Position numbers and translations under genes: made by a program. Below, piece after piece: positions 35,512 to 45,589 of a DNA stretch of 64,000 nt (the first letter of the stretch is position 1; every line of letters begins with the position of its first letter). The notes beneath the pieces were generated by a model. It had not been told where the DNA came from and ran no database searches. It saw only the letters and a list, made by a program, of their open reading frames with translations. The stretch is from Ignavibacteria bacterium (GTDB lineage Bacteria > Bacteroidota > Ignavibacteria > Tepidaquicellales > OLB5): assembly GCA_019912545.1 (NCBI GenBank), contig JAIOIK010000021.1, forward strand, positions 1-64,000. The letters run 5' to 3'.

Positions 35512-37905
35512 ATGAAGAAAAACATAATACTAAGTGCTTTGTTATTTCTGTTAAGCTCGGTTACTGCATTTGCAAGCGAAGCCGATCTTAAAATTCCGGA
35601 TCTGAGCGCCAGCCAGAACAATATGCTGATGATAGGTATCGCCGTATGCGCCCTTGGCCTTTTATTCGGTATAATACAGTTCCTGAAGGTAAAGAAATTA
35701 AAGGCGCATCAATCAATGCTTGATGTAGCCCAGATAATTTACGAAACCTGTAAAACTTATCTGAACCAGCAGGGTAAATTCATAGCGATACTATTTGTAT
35801 TTATTGGAGTATGTATTGCCTTTTATTTTGGTGTTCTTAATCACACCAGCATCTACGGGGTTGGTCTTATTTTAATGTGGACCGTTATTGGTATTCTTGG
35901 TTCATTTGGCGTTGCTAAGTTCGGTATAAGAATGAACACACTGGCAAACAGCCGTATGGCTTTTGCATCCCTTGAAAGAAAGCCGATCAAACTTCTGAAT
36001 ATTCCGCTTGATGCGGGTATGAGCATCGGCGTTATGCTTATCTGCGTTGAGCTTATTATGATGTTGATTATCCTTCTTTTCGTTCCGCGTGAATATGCGG
36101 GCGCAAGTTTTATCGGATTCGCAATTGGTGAATCACTCGGCGCATCTGCACTAAGAATAGCAGGCGGTATCTTTACAAAGATCGCAGATATAGGAAGCGA
36201 CCTTATGAAAATTGTGTTCAAGATCAAAGAAGATGACCCGCGCAACCCCGGCGTTATTGCTGATTGTACAGGTGATAATGCAGGCGATTCAGTTGGGCCC
36301 ACTGCAGACGGTTTTGAAACATACGGCGTAACAGGTGTTGCGCTTATCAGCTTTATAGTTCTTGCAGTTCCCAATGTGATGTTTCAAACTGAGCTTTTGA
36401 CGTGGATATTTGTAATGAGAATTCTTATGATCCTTACATCAATAGCGTCATTTTATATTAACGGTATTTGGGCAAAAGCCAAATACGGAAAAGCTGAAGA
36501 TCTGGATTTTGAAAAACCTTTGACATCACTTGTATGGATCACATCAATTCTTTCAATGGTTGTAACTTTTGTTATCAGCAAAGTTCTTATCGGGCATTTA
36601 CCTGATAATCTCTGGCTGACACTTTCAATTATAATCAGCTGCGGAACCCTTGGCGCCGCCCTGATACCGGAGTTCACGAAAATTTTTACAAGCCCCAAAA
36701 GCAAACATGTGAATGAAGTCGTTACGGCATCAAGAGAGGGTGGTGCGTCTCTTACAATACTTTCCGGTTTGGTTGCGGGTAACTTTTCTGCATTCTGGAT
36801 AGGAATGGTATTCTTCTTCCTGATGACAGTTGCATATTTTGCATCGCTTTCAATCCCTGGCGCTATGATTCCTGCTTATGCTTCTATTTTTGCATTTGGC
36901 CTGGTAGCTTTCGGAATGCTTGGCATGGGACCGGTAACAATTGCAGTAGATAGTTACGGACCGGTAACCGATAATGCCCAGTCAATTTACGAGCTTTCAC
37001 TTATCGAATCTCGCGAAGGTATTTCTGCTGAAATAGAAAGAGATTATGGATTCAAGCCTGATTTTGAAAAAGCAAAGCATTACCTCGAAGCAAATGACGG
37101 AGCGGGTAATACATTCAAAGCTACTGCAAAACCTGTGCTTATCGGCACAGCAGTTGTGGGAGCGACAACAATGATATTTTCGCTTATTCTTGTAATTAAA
37201 AATACACTTGGCATTCAGCCCGAGGCAATACTCAGCATACTTAATCCGTATTCGATCCTTGGTTTTATTTGCGGAGGCGCGGTAATATACTGGTTCACGG
37301 GTGCATCAACACAGGCGGTAACAACAGGCGCATACAGAGCTGTTGAGTATATCAAGAAGAATATCAATCTTGATGAAGATGCAAGCATGAGCGCTTCGAC
37401 TGAAAAATCAAAAGAAGTTGTGAAGATCTGTACTAAGTATGCACAAACAGGTATGTTCAACATATTTATTGCAATATTTTCATTTGCACTGGCTTTCGCA
37501 TTCTTTTCTGCGCCGGGCAAAACAAATGAGCCCGTTGCATTCTTTGTCAGCTTCCTTATTTCAATAGCTGTTTTTGGTTTGTTCCAGGCAATGTTCATGG
37601 CTAATGCCGGCGGCGCATGGGATAATGCGAAGAAAGTTGTTGAAGTTGACCTGAAGGAGAAGAATACACCGCTTCATGATGCTACAATTATTGGTGATAC
37701 TGTTGGTGATCCGTTCAAAGATACATCATCAGTTGCACTTAACCCTATAATTAAGTTCACTACACTGTTCGGGCTCTTAGCGATGGAAATGGCAATTTCA
37801 GAGTCATTCCGCGCATCCGCTCCGTATGTTGGCGGATTCTTCTTTATAGTTGCGCTTTATTTTGTATGGCGTTCATTCTACAAGATGAGAATTGTAAAAG
37901 AATAA
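35512..37905 (+). CDS. hppA: Membrane-bound, probably K+-independent proton-translocating pyrophosphatase
   Basis: 797 residues with about sixteen hydrophobic segments. DDPRNPGVIADC then TGDNAGDSVGP and the later GDTVGDPFKDTSS are the diagnostic pyrophosphate-binding loops. GAGNTFKATAKP carries Lys where the potassium-dependent enzymes have Ala, so K+-independence is inferred. It uses PPi hydrolysis to pump H+ (possibly Na+) across the membrane. The N-terminus (MKKNIILSALLFLLSS) looks like a signal sequence or first helix. Followed by a terminator. Confidence 0.93.
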   Translation: MKKNIILSALLFLLSSVTAFASEADLKIPDLSASQNNMLMIGIAVCALGLLFGIIQFLKVKKLKAHQSMLDVAQIIYETCKTYLNQQGKFIAILFVFIGVCIAFYFGVLNHTSIYGVGLILMWTVIGILGSFGVAKFGIRMNTLANSRMAFASLERKPIKLLNIPLDAGMSIGVMLICVELIMMLIILLFVPREYAGASFIGFAIGESLGASALRIAGGIFTKIADIGSDLMKIVFKIKEDDPRNPGVIADCTGDNAGDSVGPTADGFETYGVTGVALISFIVLAVPNVMFQTELLTWIFVMRILMILTSIASFYINGIWAKAKYGKAEDLDFEKPLTSLVWITSILSMVVTFVISKVLIGHLPDNLWLTLSIIISCGTLGAALIPEFTKIFTSPKSKHVNEVVTASREGGASLTILSGLVAGNFSAFWIGMVFFFLMTVAYFASLSIPGAMIPAYASIFAFGLVAFGMLGMGPVTIAVDSYGPVTDNAQSIYELSLIESREGISAEIERDYGFKPDFEKAKHYLEANDGAGNTFKATAKPVLIGTAVVGATTMIFSLILVIKNTLGIQPEAILSILNPYSILGFICGGAVIYWFTGASTQAVTTGAYRAVEYIKKNINLDEDASMSASTEKSKEVVKICTKYAQTGMFNIFIAIFSFALAFAFFSAPGKTNEPVAFFVSFLISIAVFGLFQAMFMANAGGAWDNAKKVVEVDLKEKNTPLHDATIIGDTVGDPFKDTSSVALNPIIKFTTLFGLLAMEMAISESFRASAPYVGGFFFIVALYFVWRSFYKMRIVKE

Positions 37906-37964
37906 GATCAGCTGCAAGTTTCAGGTATCAAATTACAGTTTACAGGTTTCAAGTTAAACGAAAA

Positions 37965-37994
37965 GGCATTCACAATATTTTGAGTGCCTTTTTT
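37965..37994 (+). terminator. Terminator after hppA
   Basis: GGCATTCA/TGAGTGCC stem with one G-T pair around an 8-base loop, then TTTTTT. Confidence 0.7.
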
Positions 37995-38097
37995 GTGTAC
38001 ACTGTTTTCTAAAATTTTGTAACAGAAAATAAATAAGATAAAGATATGCTATTCAACTTTGATTTTTAACATTAAAGCAATATGGAAGTAATATAAT

Positions 38098-39555
38098 TTA
38101 TTTGCTAAGCAATAAAGCGGTTTTTTCGAGAAGCCAGGCTTTTTCATGTATAAAATTGTTTTTTTTCAATATATATAATTTCTCTTTTAGCTTATTATTC
38201 CTGTTTTTTTCTTTTGCTTTCAGAAGGACAGAGTAGAATTTAAGAAATCCTTTATAATTTTCAGTAAATACGGATGGAACAGATTTCTCAGCTTTTATCA
38301 GGAGGTGCCTGGTTGAATCTATTGCCAGTACAGCTTCCTCAAATAATGAGAGTTCAAAATATATTTTCAGCAAAATTACCTTTATCTGTAACTGTGTATC
38401 TGGGTTTTTGGTTTTAATATTTTTTAACCGCGAAAATGATTTAGCAAAATTTCCCTCTGAAAAATCTATTTTAGCCAGGCATATTTGAGTTACTATTTCT
38501 TTAATATTATCCAGAAGAAATTTTTCATTGCTGAAAATAAATGATCTAGCCCACGCTATATCATTAGCACTCAGCGAGGAGTTGACTATTGCGATAAACA
38601 TATACTCTTCTATATATGTTTTGAACGGATATACGATAATATTCTTTGAAACAGCGTTTTTGTACAGAACAAATTGTTCACGTTTAAAATCATGTTTATC
38701 TGTTATAACCTGCTTCGCAAGGTATCTTTGCAGTATATTATGAAGACTATAGAGCTCAGGGTAACTTAGTTTTTGAGCCTCTTTCAAAAATATTAATTTT
38801 AAAGTGTTGTAATATTTTCTATCTCCTTTTGTAAGCAGAAGTATCTCGTTGGTGTAAAGATTAATAAGAGGAGTATCAGAAAATTCTTCGGGATGAGACT
38901 CAAGTGTTTTTAGTATTTGTTCTATAAAACTTAGGTCAATATTTATCTTCCTGTAATATTTTATATATTGTACTTTCCTTAACATTGTCAAACTGGCAAT
39001 AAGGTAAAACCGTGTAAAGTTATCTATTATCAGCTTAAGTGATCCTTCTTCCGGCGTTTTGTTTTTCCTTTTTGTGCCTAGGCTCCAGTTATAAAAAAAG
39101 TATTTATTATCTTCCAGCATTGCCTTATCGTAAAAATAATTCATGGAATTTCCAGGTGTTTCAGAAAGAATTACATCAGCTTTCTTTATTACTGCACGGA
39201 ATTCTTTTTCAAGTTTTCTGAGATTCAGTTCATTAAGAAGGAAAATTTTCTGTGAAAGCGGTCTGTTCCTTATATTTATTACGGTAAGATATTCTTCAAG
39301 TAATTGTGTTAATTTTGAAATTAAAACCCTCATAAAGCCATCATTATACTCTCTTGATTCAAAGATCTTTTTATAAATGAATTTGCGTCCAGTGGCGGTG
39401 AGTTCAAAATCAGGCCATTGCTTCTTAAGATATTCATAAATCTTAACTATGCTTTGATTTTTGTTATAGAATGGAGATCGTATAAACAGAGTGAATTCGT
39501 TAATTTCTGCCTGAGAAAATTTCCTGAGAATACTTATTACATTACTATTATGCAT
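38098..39555 (-). CDS. Conserved hypothetical helical protein, 485 aa (paralog of 7349-8818)
   Basis: The ATG at 39555 (MHNSNVISILRKFSQAEINE) aligns with the N-terminus of the 7349 paralog. Shared points: FSxxExxxFxxFIxSP near residue 12-26 and a helical solenoid-like rest. No signal or catalytic motif. Shares no neighbour with its paralog. Its upstream gap is shared with the divergent 39863 gene. I do not know its function. Confidence 0.7.
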   Translation of the reverse strand: MHNSNVISILRKFSQAEINEFTLFIRSPFYNKNQSIVKIYEYLKKQWPDFELTATGRKFIYKKIFESREYNDGFMRVLISKLTQLLEEYLTVINIRNRPLSQKIFLLNELNLRKLEKEFRAVIKKADVILSETPGNSMNYFYDKAMLEDNKYFFYNWSLGTKRKNKTPEEGSLKLIIDNFTRFYLIASLTMLRKVQYIKYYRKINIDLSFIEQILKTLESHPEEFSDTPLINLYTNEILLLTKGDRKYYNTLKLIFLKEAQKLSYPELYSLHNILQRYLAKQVITDKHDFKREQFVLYKNAVSKNIIVYPFKTYIEEYMFIAIVNSSLSANDIAWARSFIFSNEKFLLDNIKEIVTQICLAKIDFSEGNFAKSFSRLKNIKTKNPDTQLQIKVILLKIYFELSLFEEAVLAIDSTRHLLIKAEKSVPSVFTENYKGFLKFYSVLLKAKEKNRNNKLKEKLYILKKNNFIHEKAWLLEKTALLLSK

Positions 39556-39862
39556 AATGTAATTTATAAACAAATAATTGATATTAAAAAACATAAATAC
39601 AGCTTAAAAGGCTGAATAACCCTAATTTGCAACATTACACTTAATTTTCCCCCCATCTTCTACTTGATAACAATTTGAGTAAACAATCCGTAATTATTTG
39701 CAAAAAAAACAGCATAATAACTGAGTATTAAGGTATCAGTTCTGCAAATATCGAACTGTTTTCCCAATAACATTTGTTAATATGAATCTTTGTAAAGGGT
39801 AAAGAAGAAGTTTAAATTTGAATAAATAATTAATAAGAGTAATATCAAAATAAGGAGTTAAT

Positions 39863-41107
39863 GTGAACAATAAACTAACAAAACATTTATCTTTCATTGC
39901 CGCACTGCTGTTATTATCTCAAAATGTGTACTCACAAACCGGTTGGTTTACCCAGACCAGCGGAAGCACTCAGTTCCTTAATTCAGTAATTTTCATAAAT
40001 GACCAGACCGGGTGGATAGCCGGAAATACCGGGACGATAATAAAAACAAGTAACGGAGGCCTGAATTGGGAGGCTCAGTCAACATTTACCACAGTAAACC
40101 TGATGAATGTTTTTTTTGTAACACCATTACTGGGCTGGGCAGTTGGCGAGCTTGGTGTACTGCGAGCTACTATTGATGGCGGCAATACCTGGGGTTCACA
40201 AACAAGCGGAACATCAAACGCGTTACTGAATCTGTATTTCTTTAATAACTCTACCGGGTGGATCGTCGGGACAACAGGAACAATTTTATATACGGAAAAC
40301 GGCGGAGCTAACTGGAACCCGCAAACAAATCCGGCAGGCGCGGTGGACCTGCGCTCAGTGATGTTTGTAAATTCAACAACAGGCTGGATTGCCGGAAATG
40401 ACGGAAAAATTTTATATACTACCAATGCCGGTACAAATTGGGTACTGCAGACAAGCGGCACTCCAACCACACTAAGAACAGTATGTTTTTTAAACAGCCA
40501 AACAGGATGGGCGGCAGGAAATTCCGGAACGATAATTAAAACAATTAATGGTGGAAGTTTATGGACTCCACAGCCCACCGGAATGACAGATTGGTTTTAC
40601 TCAATTAAATTTGTAAATGCACAAACAGGCTGGGCTGCAGGCGATGGAGGAAAAATAATTGCAACTTCTAATGGAGGAACAAACTGGGTACTGCAGGCAA
40701 GCAATACTTCAAATATGATTACTTCTATATCTTTTGTGAATTCCCTAACTGGCTGGGCGGCAGGCCAGCAGGGTACTATAAGAAAAACGACTGATGGAGG
40801 CGGATTTTTTGCTGGAATCACGCAATTAAGCAGCGAAATACCAAAACAGTATTCACTTGAGCAGAATTATCCTAATCCGTTTAACCCTGTAACAAAGATA
40901 AAGTTTGACATCTTAAAACCATCAATAACAAAACTTGCGGTATATGACGCACTTGGACGCGAAATAGGAACATTGGTGAATGAGTATCTAAAAGCTGGAA
41001 CCTATGAATCTGAATTTGACGCCGCTCAGCTTACATCTGGTATTTATTTCTATAAACTTACTGCAAACTTTTATACTGAAACAAAAAAAATGATTTTAAT
41101 TAAATAA
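39863..41107 (+). CDS. Secreted YCF48-like beta-propeller protein with T9SS domain
   Basis: 414 residues from GTG at 39863 (AAGGAG lies just before it; an out-of-frame ATG overlaps). Signal peptide at 1-24 (MNNKLTKHLSFIAALLLLSQ). Six or more repeats read T-G-W-x-x-G-x-x-G followed by I-x-x-T-x-N-G-G-x-x-W. The type A sorting domain starts with YSLEQNYPNPFNPVTKIKF and ends KKMILIK. Predicted surface or released protein. It begins a run of secreted genes to 44052. Its propeller matches the 2404 protein in type. Confidence 0.85.
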   Translation: MNNKLTKHLSFIAALLLLSQNVYSQTGWFTQTSGSTQFLNSVIFINDQTGWIAGNTGTIIKTSNGGLNWEAQSTFTTVNLMNVFFVTPLLGWAVGELGVLRATIDGGNTWGSQTSGTSNALLNLYFFNNSTGWIVGTTGTILYTENGGANWNPQTNPAGAVDLRSVMFVNSTTGWIAGNDGKILYTTNAGTNWVLQTSGTPTTLRTVCFLNSQTGWAAGNSGTIIKTINGGSLWTPQPTGMTDWFYSIKFVNAQTGWAAGDGGKIIATSNGGTNWVLQASNTSNMITSISFVNSLTGWAAGQQGTIRKTTDGGGFFAGITQLSSEIPKQYSLEQNYPNPFNPVTKIKFDILKPSITKLAVYDALGREIGTLVNEYLKAGTYESEFDAAQLTSGIYFYKLTANFYTETKKMILIK

Positions 41108-41118
41108 GCAAAAATAAT

Positions 41119-42741
41119 ATGAAGATCATAGTAATATTCATTTCAATTATCTTTATTTTGGGTTCGGATATTTTCCCGCAGAATATTACCAATACTCTTG
41201 GCACAAGCGGAACTTATTCGATAAAAGATGGTTCGACAACGTTTTTCACTTTAAGTCAATCGAGCGGAACAATTAGCCTTATTTCTCAATCAGCAGGGGA
41301 TCAAAGAAGCTCGATATTTAAAGGAACTGAAAGGTTTTTGCATACTTATTATGGCTCAGGAACAAATGGATATAATACTTTTCTTGGTTTGCAGTCGGGA
41401 AATTTTGCTATTGGAGGAACTGAAACCGGATTTCAAGGTAGTTACAATACAGGTGTGGGACATTCTTCATTAACGTCATTGACAACCGGATATAGTAACT
41501 CTGCATTCGGATATCAAAGTCTTCTCTCTAACACATCAGGATACAATAATTCTGCATTTGGAAATTATTCGCTTTTTTCAAACACAATGGGCTATAATAA
41601 TTCGGCTTTTGGGTATTTATCTCTTTACTACAACACAATGGGCTATAATAATTCAGCTTTCGGGTATTCATCTCTTCGCTCCAACACAACGGGCGATTTT
41701 AATTCAGCATTTGGTTATCTATCTTTATATTCTAATAACACAGGTAATAATAATTCATCAATCGGAACTGAATCGTTATATTCTAACACTTCAGGCAGTT
41801 CTAATACCTCCGTAGGTTATCAATCATTGTATTACAACACCGTAGGCTATGAAAACACCGCGGTAGGTTATCAATCATTATACAGCAATATTAGCGGTCT
41901 TTCCAACACAGCTATCGGTCTGCAGTCACTAAAAGCAAATACTTACGGAGAGGGAAACACTTCTTTAGGTTATCAATCCCTTCTTTCAAACACGGTTGGG
42001 CATAACAATGTTGCTATGGGTATGTATACATTAGGTTTGAACACAACCGGCGGTTCCAATACCGCTATAGGGGAAGGTTCTTTATCTCAAAATATAATAG
42101 GTGCTAGAAATACAGCGCTTGGTCGTAGTACCGGTAATTCTATAACCACAGGAAGTAATAACACTGTAATCGGATATGAAGCAGATGTCCCCTTCGGAAC
42201 AGCAAGCAACCAGGTAAGGATCGGAAATATATCAGTTACTTATGCAGGTGTTCAGGTAGCATGGACTATAACAAGTGACAGGAGATGGAAACAAAATATT
42301 CTGCCTTCTAATCTTGGGCTTGGGTTTATTTCAAAACTGAATCCTGTTTCGTATTTACGCAATAACGATAAAAGCCGGAAAACTGAATACGGCTTCATTG
42401 CACAGGAAATAGAAGAAGTATTAAAGGAAAACGGAACAGACAACAGCGGAATGCTGACCATAACCGATGAAGGTTTGTATGAGCTGCGCTATAATGATCT
42501 GCTTGCTCCCATGGTGAAAGCCATACAGGAACTGAACCTGAAATGTAATTCACTGCAAAATGAAAACAGAATATTGACTGGTAAACTTAATGAATTAGAA
42601 GATCTCAAAGAAAAACTGGTGAAATTAACTTCACAAATTGAGAACTTAAATTCCATAACAGATGAACTTAAAATGTCATCAGGTAATACAAAGCATAAAG
42701 AAAATAATATACAGGTTATCAGCAATGAAAATACAAAGTAA
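41119..42741 (+). CDS. Secreted repeat protein with C-terminal S74 chaperone domain
   Basis: 540 residues. Signal peptide at 1-20. Residues 108-352 form about thirteen 17-residue repeats of N-T-x-G-x-x-N-S-A-F-G-x-x-S-L type, like trimeric autotransporter or tail-fibre heads. Residues 385-470 are an S74 intramolecular chaperone domain; the Ser-Lys dyad S386 and K391 (in TSDRRWKQNI) is intact, so self-cleavage should occur. A coiled coil follows. It lacks a T9SS sorting domain. Its last 17 bases overlap the next gene's start. It resembles phage tail-fibre design in a bacterial secreted cluster. Confidence 0.85.
   Translation: MKIIVIFISIIFILGSDIFPQNITNTLGTSGTYSIKDGSTTFFTLSQSSGTISLISQSAGDQRSSIFKGTERFLHTYYGSGTNGYNTFLGLQSGNFAIGGTETGFQGSYNTGVGHSSLTSLTTGYSNSAFGYQSLLSNTSGYNNSAFGNYSLFSNTMGYNNSAFGYLSLYYNTMGYNNSAFGYSSLRSNTTGDFNSAFGYLSLYSNNTGNNNSSIGTESLYSNTSGSSNTSVGYQSLYYNTVGYENTAVGYQSLYSNISGLSNTAIGLQSLKANTYGEGNTSLGYQSLLSNTVGHNNVAMGMYTLGLNTTGGSNTAIGEGSLSQNIIGARNTALGRSTGNSITTGSNNTVIGYEADVPFGTASNQVRIGNISVTYAGVQVAWTITSDRRWKQNILPSNLGLGFISKLNPVSYLRNNDKSRKTEYGFIAQEIEEVLKENGTDNSGMLTITDEGLYELRYNDLLAPMVKAIQELNLKCNSLQNENRILTGKLNELEDLKEKLVKLTSQIENLNSITDELKMSSGNTKHKENNIQVISNENTK
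41440..42174 (+). repeat. Degenerate 51-bp tandem repeats within the S74 protein gene
   Basis: About thirteen copies encode the 17-residue unit. Copies 2-4 are nearly identical at DNA level (the N-T-M-G-Y-N-N unit occurs twice in a row), indicating recent duplication. Confidence 0.7.
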
Positions 42742-43498
42742 ACCAGCATTAGCTGCAATATTTCTGCTTTCAATAAAGCTATATAGCCAGGTTTACAGCA
42801 CAATCGACTACAGCACAGGCACACTTATCGATATCGGAAGCGGCGCTGATGTTTGCGCTAATGATATTCTTATAAATGGTACATATAGTGGTACGGGCAC
42901 AATTTGTACAGGACCGCTCCCGGTAGAGTTATCATCATTTACTTCAGCAATTGAAAAAAATAACGTTAAATTAAACTGGGTTACAGAATGGGAGCTGAAT
43001 AATTCCGGGTTTGATCTTGAAAGAAAAGAAACTAAAGCGGAAAGCCAGTGGATGAAAATAGCATTTATAGCAGGCGGTGGAACTACACAGGGGCAGAAAT
43101 TCTATCAATATGAAGATAAAAAGATAAAAACCGGGACTTATAATTTCAGGTTAAAACAAATTGACTATAACGGCAACTACGAATATTTTGAACTTAGTGA
43201 TACTGTAGATGTAAAAGCGCCAAGTGATTTCAAGTTGTCGCAAAACTATCCAAATCCTTCAAATCCTAAGTCGAAAATAGATTACGAAATTCCATTTGAT
43301 GGAAAAGTTAGCTTAAAAGTTTACGACATTTTGGGCAGGGAAGTATTTAAGCTTGTTGATGAATTCAAATCAGCTGATTTCTATACTGTGGAGTTTGATG
43401 GCACTAATCTTGCAAGCGGAATATACTTTTACAGGATAATTGCTGAAGGAAGCGATAAACAATTTACCAAGACACTGAAAATGGTTTTAGTGAAATGA
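42725..43498 (+). CDS. T9SS-sorted secreted protein, 257 aa
   Basis: The ATG at 42725 (MKIQSKPALAAIFLLSIKLYS then Q) gives a signal peptide; the upstream frame would extend into the S74 gene. A short glycine/threonine-rich stretch is followed by the usual 'P-V-E-L-S-S-F' linker and an Ig-like domain near 85-165. The C-terminal type A domain has YPNPSNPKSKIDY (Ser replaces the usual Phe) and ends KTLKMVLVK. Overlap with the S74 gene suggests coupled translation, perhaps a pair that assembles on the cell surface. Confidence 0.8.
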   Translation: MKIQSKPALAAIFLLSIKLYSQVYSTIDYSTGTLIDIGSGADVCANDILINGTYSGTGTICTGPLPVELSSFTSAIEKNNVKLNWVTEWELNNSGFDLERKETKAESQWMKIAFIAGGGTTQGQKFYQYEDKKIKTGTYNFRLKQIDYNGNYEYFELSDTVDVKAPSDFKLSQNYPNPSNPKSKIDYEIPFDGKVSLKVYDILGREVFKLVDEFKSADFYTVEFDGTNLASGIYFYRIIAEGSDKQFTKTLKMVLVK

Positions 43499-44052
43499 TG
43501 AAAAATGTGAAAATGCACATATTGCTTTTTGGTTCATTATTCCTTTTACTGCAAAGCGTTTCATTTTCTCAAAGATGCGGAGACGCCATAAATCTCTGTT
43601 TCAATAGCAGCTCAGAGATGAAGATTGACAGTTCAAGCATTATAGTAACCGGATTTTTTTACGACGAAAATCTATATACTCATGTAGATCTATCCGGAAG
43701 AAAGACATTGTCCATCAAGTACAATTTGGAAAACAGGAATACTCCGGAAACGGTGTATGTTTCTAAAGTTGAAAATCATGTTGAATGGAAAGATAAAGAC
43801 CATTTTCAACTGCGCACATATTGCGGCTTACGCTTAATGGAAATCAATGTATCATATTTGAATAGTGATGAAACCATGAGACTTTTCATTTACAACATCC
43901 CGGGGGACTTGCCTCTCAAGTTGAAAACCACATTTTTTACTGCGGGTTCTTATGAAATTAATCTCAACAGAACTTTGGATACTGTAAGATTTAAGGAAGA
44001 TCCAGATGGAGTTGTTACGATGAACTTCAGCAGCTTTTCAAAAGTAGATTAG
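43495..44052 (+). CDS. Secreted hypothetical protein, 185 aa
   Basis: Two possible ATGs (43495, 43498) overlap the previous stop. A signal peptide ends near S-V-S-F-S-Q. Cysteines at C28 and C36 (R-C-G-D-A-I-N-L-C) may form a disulfide. The rest is beta-rich, with no sorting domain. It is the last gene of the secreted run. Not recognised. Confidence 0.65.
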   Translation: MMKNVKMHILLFGSLFLLLQSVSFSQRCGDAINLCFNSSSEMKIDSSSIIVTGFFYDENLYTHVDLSGRKTLSIKYNLENRNTPETVYVSKVENHVEWKDKDHFQLRTYCGLRLMEINVSYLNSDETMRLFIYNIPGDLPLKLKTTFFTAGSYEINLNRTLDTVRFKEDPDGVVTMNFSSFSKVD

Positions 44053-44168
44053 CCCCACTAGCTTCTATTCCTTCTCCAGAAGGTAGTTGATTTCAGAATT
44101 TGCAATATTCCCTTGCATTATAACTAAATATAAAATAATAAGTTACAATGTTTTCTTGCATTATTAAT

Positions 44169-44197
44169 TGACAAATTCAATTTCCAGAAGTATATTT
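44169..44197 (+). promoter_or_regulatory. Promoter for the 44310 operon
   Basis: TTGACA, 17-base spacer, TATATT followed by TG. Predicted leader about 105 bases. Confidence 0.55.
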
Positions 44198-44309
44198 GTA
44201 AAGCACTTTAAAAAACAAAGTGAATAATTACAAGGATGTTTCTTTAAGGATTTATAAACAGTTAGTTCAAACTGGGCTTTTCTAAATGGCAAAACAAAAC
44301 TTCAAATAA

Positions 44310-44927
44310 ATGGAAAACATACAACCTGATTCAACACAAGCAGAGCTGGAGCTCTCAGTAATAAAGAAAATAATGGAAGACAGCCGAAGTGTGGTTTTGG
44401 ATAACGGCTGGCATTACATCTTCTGGGGAATTACAGTAAGCGCTGCGCTCATAGCCAATTACATTATGGTACTCAGCCGTGTCAGTGGCAATTACCAGGG
44501 TTTGATGTGGTTTGTTCTGATGATATTAGCTTATGCTATTGTGGTTATAATTGAACGAAGAACAGAAAAAAAAATAAAGGTAAAGACATTCGCCGGCAGG
44601 ATCATCAACGCTCTCTGGGCAGCGACCGGAGTTGCCATGTTTATATTCGGCTTCATTGGAGTTATTACCAAATCCTATGATCCCATATTCATTAGCCCGA
44701 TCATTTCAACTGCACTTGGCATATCGTATTACACCAGCGGAGTTATACAGCAGGTAAAATGGCTGCAATATCTCTCTGTTGGTTGGTGGGCAGGTGCATT
44801 AGTTTTATTCTATCAGCCAAGCGTACACACCCTCATCATTTTTGCCGGAATGGTGATATGTTTTCAAATTATACCGGGAATTATTTTGCATAGACAGTAC
44901 CGGAACGAATCTAATAAGTCTGCTTAA
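44310..44927 (+). CDS. Multi-pass membrane protein, 205 aa
   Basis: The N-terminal 35 residues are acidic and cytoplasmic; then about six hydrophobic segments (near 37-57, 62-80, 98-120, 125-145, 150-165 and 168-190). It begins with 'MENIQPDSTQAELEL'. It precedes a winged-helix regulator by seven bases. A regulator-membrane protein pair suggests stress sensing or resistance. No domain recognised. Confidence 0.65.
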   Translation: MENIQPDSTQAELELSVIKKIMEDSRSVVLDNGWHYIFWGITVSAALIANYIMVLSRVSGNYQGLMWFVLMILAYAIVVIIERRTEKKIKVKTFAGRIINALWAATGVAMFIFGFIGVITKSYDPIFISPIISTALGISYYTSGVIQQVKWLQYLSVGWWAGALVLFYQPSVHTLIIFAGMVICFQIIPGIILHRQYRNESNKSA

Positions 44928-44934
44928 ACCGTAA

Positions 44935-45234
44935 ATGACAGATTTTAATTATCATGAAATAGATGATGTAATTCACTCGCGTATTCGTACTGCAATAATG
45001 GCTGTGCTTATAAGCGTTGATGAGGCAGAATTTACATTTATCCGCGAAAAGATCAATGCCACCGACGGCAATCTAAGCGTACATATGAAGAAGCTTGAAG
45101 AGCATGAATATGTTTCTGTGAAGAAAGAATTCGTTGAGAGAAAACCTGTTTCAAAATATAAAATAACCGAAAAGGGACAAAAGGCCTTCGAAGATTATAT
45201 TAAAAAACTTGAAAGCATTATAAAAAAACAATAG
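44935..45234 (+). CDS. Winged-helix transcriptional regulator (99 aa)
   Basis: A MarR/PadR-like winged helix: IHSRIRTAIMAVLISVDEAEF, then T-F-I-R-E-K-I-N-A-T-D-G-N-L-S-V-H-M-K-K-L, then a wing and K-Y-K-I-T-E-K-G-Q-K-A-F. No effector domain. Likely acts on its own operon, including the membrane proteins and the TonB receptor. Confidence 0.85.
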   Translation: MTDFNYHEIDDVIHSRIRTAIMAVLISVDEAEFTFIREKINATDGNLSVHMKKLEEHEYVSVKKEFVERKPVSKYKITEKGQKAFEDYIKKLESIIKKQ

Positions 45235-45264
45235 TCAATTAACAATAATATAAACTATAAAAAT

Positions 45265-45570
45265 ATGGAAACTAATCAGAATAACTTTACCGGAAACCCT
45301 CAGCAAAGAGATGAAAAACTCTGGAAGATTGCGAAAAGAAGAGCCGAGTTTAAAAAACATCTGCTCACTTACATTATAATTAACTTATTCCTTTGGGGTT
45401 TATGGCTCTTCGGAGGAATCAAACGTGGTGACTATAGCTTCCCATGGCCGGCTTTTGTATCTTTTGGCTGGGGAATCGGGCTTGCATTCAATTATATCGG
45501 GGCTTACTCCGGATTTAAAGACAGCCAAACCGAAAAAGAATACCAGAAATTGATAAACAAACAAAATTAA
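45265..45570 (+). CDS. 2TM domain protein, 101 aa
   Basis: Two hydrophobic helices (about 32-50 and 60-82) after a charged helix R-R-A-E-F-K-K-H-L, followed by Y-I-G-A-Y and a soluble tail. This matches the 2TM domain, common in Bacteroidota, often next to DNA-binding regulators. Function unclear. Confidence 0.85.
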   Translation: METNQNNFTGNPQQRDEKLWKIAKRRAEFKKHLLTYIIINLFLWGLWLFGGIKRGDYSFPWPAFVSFGWGIGLAFNYIGAYSGFKDSQTEKEYQKLINKQN

Positions 45571-45589
45571 ACTATATTAAGGGCAGCGA

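Noticed and set aside
40075-40578. A minus-strand frame inside the propeller gene
   Set aside because: Shadow of the repeated propeller codons; no start context, and the plus-strand gene is clear.
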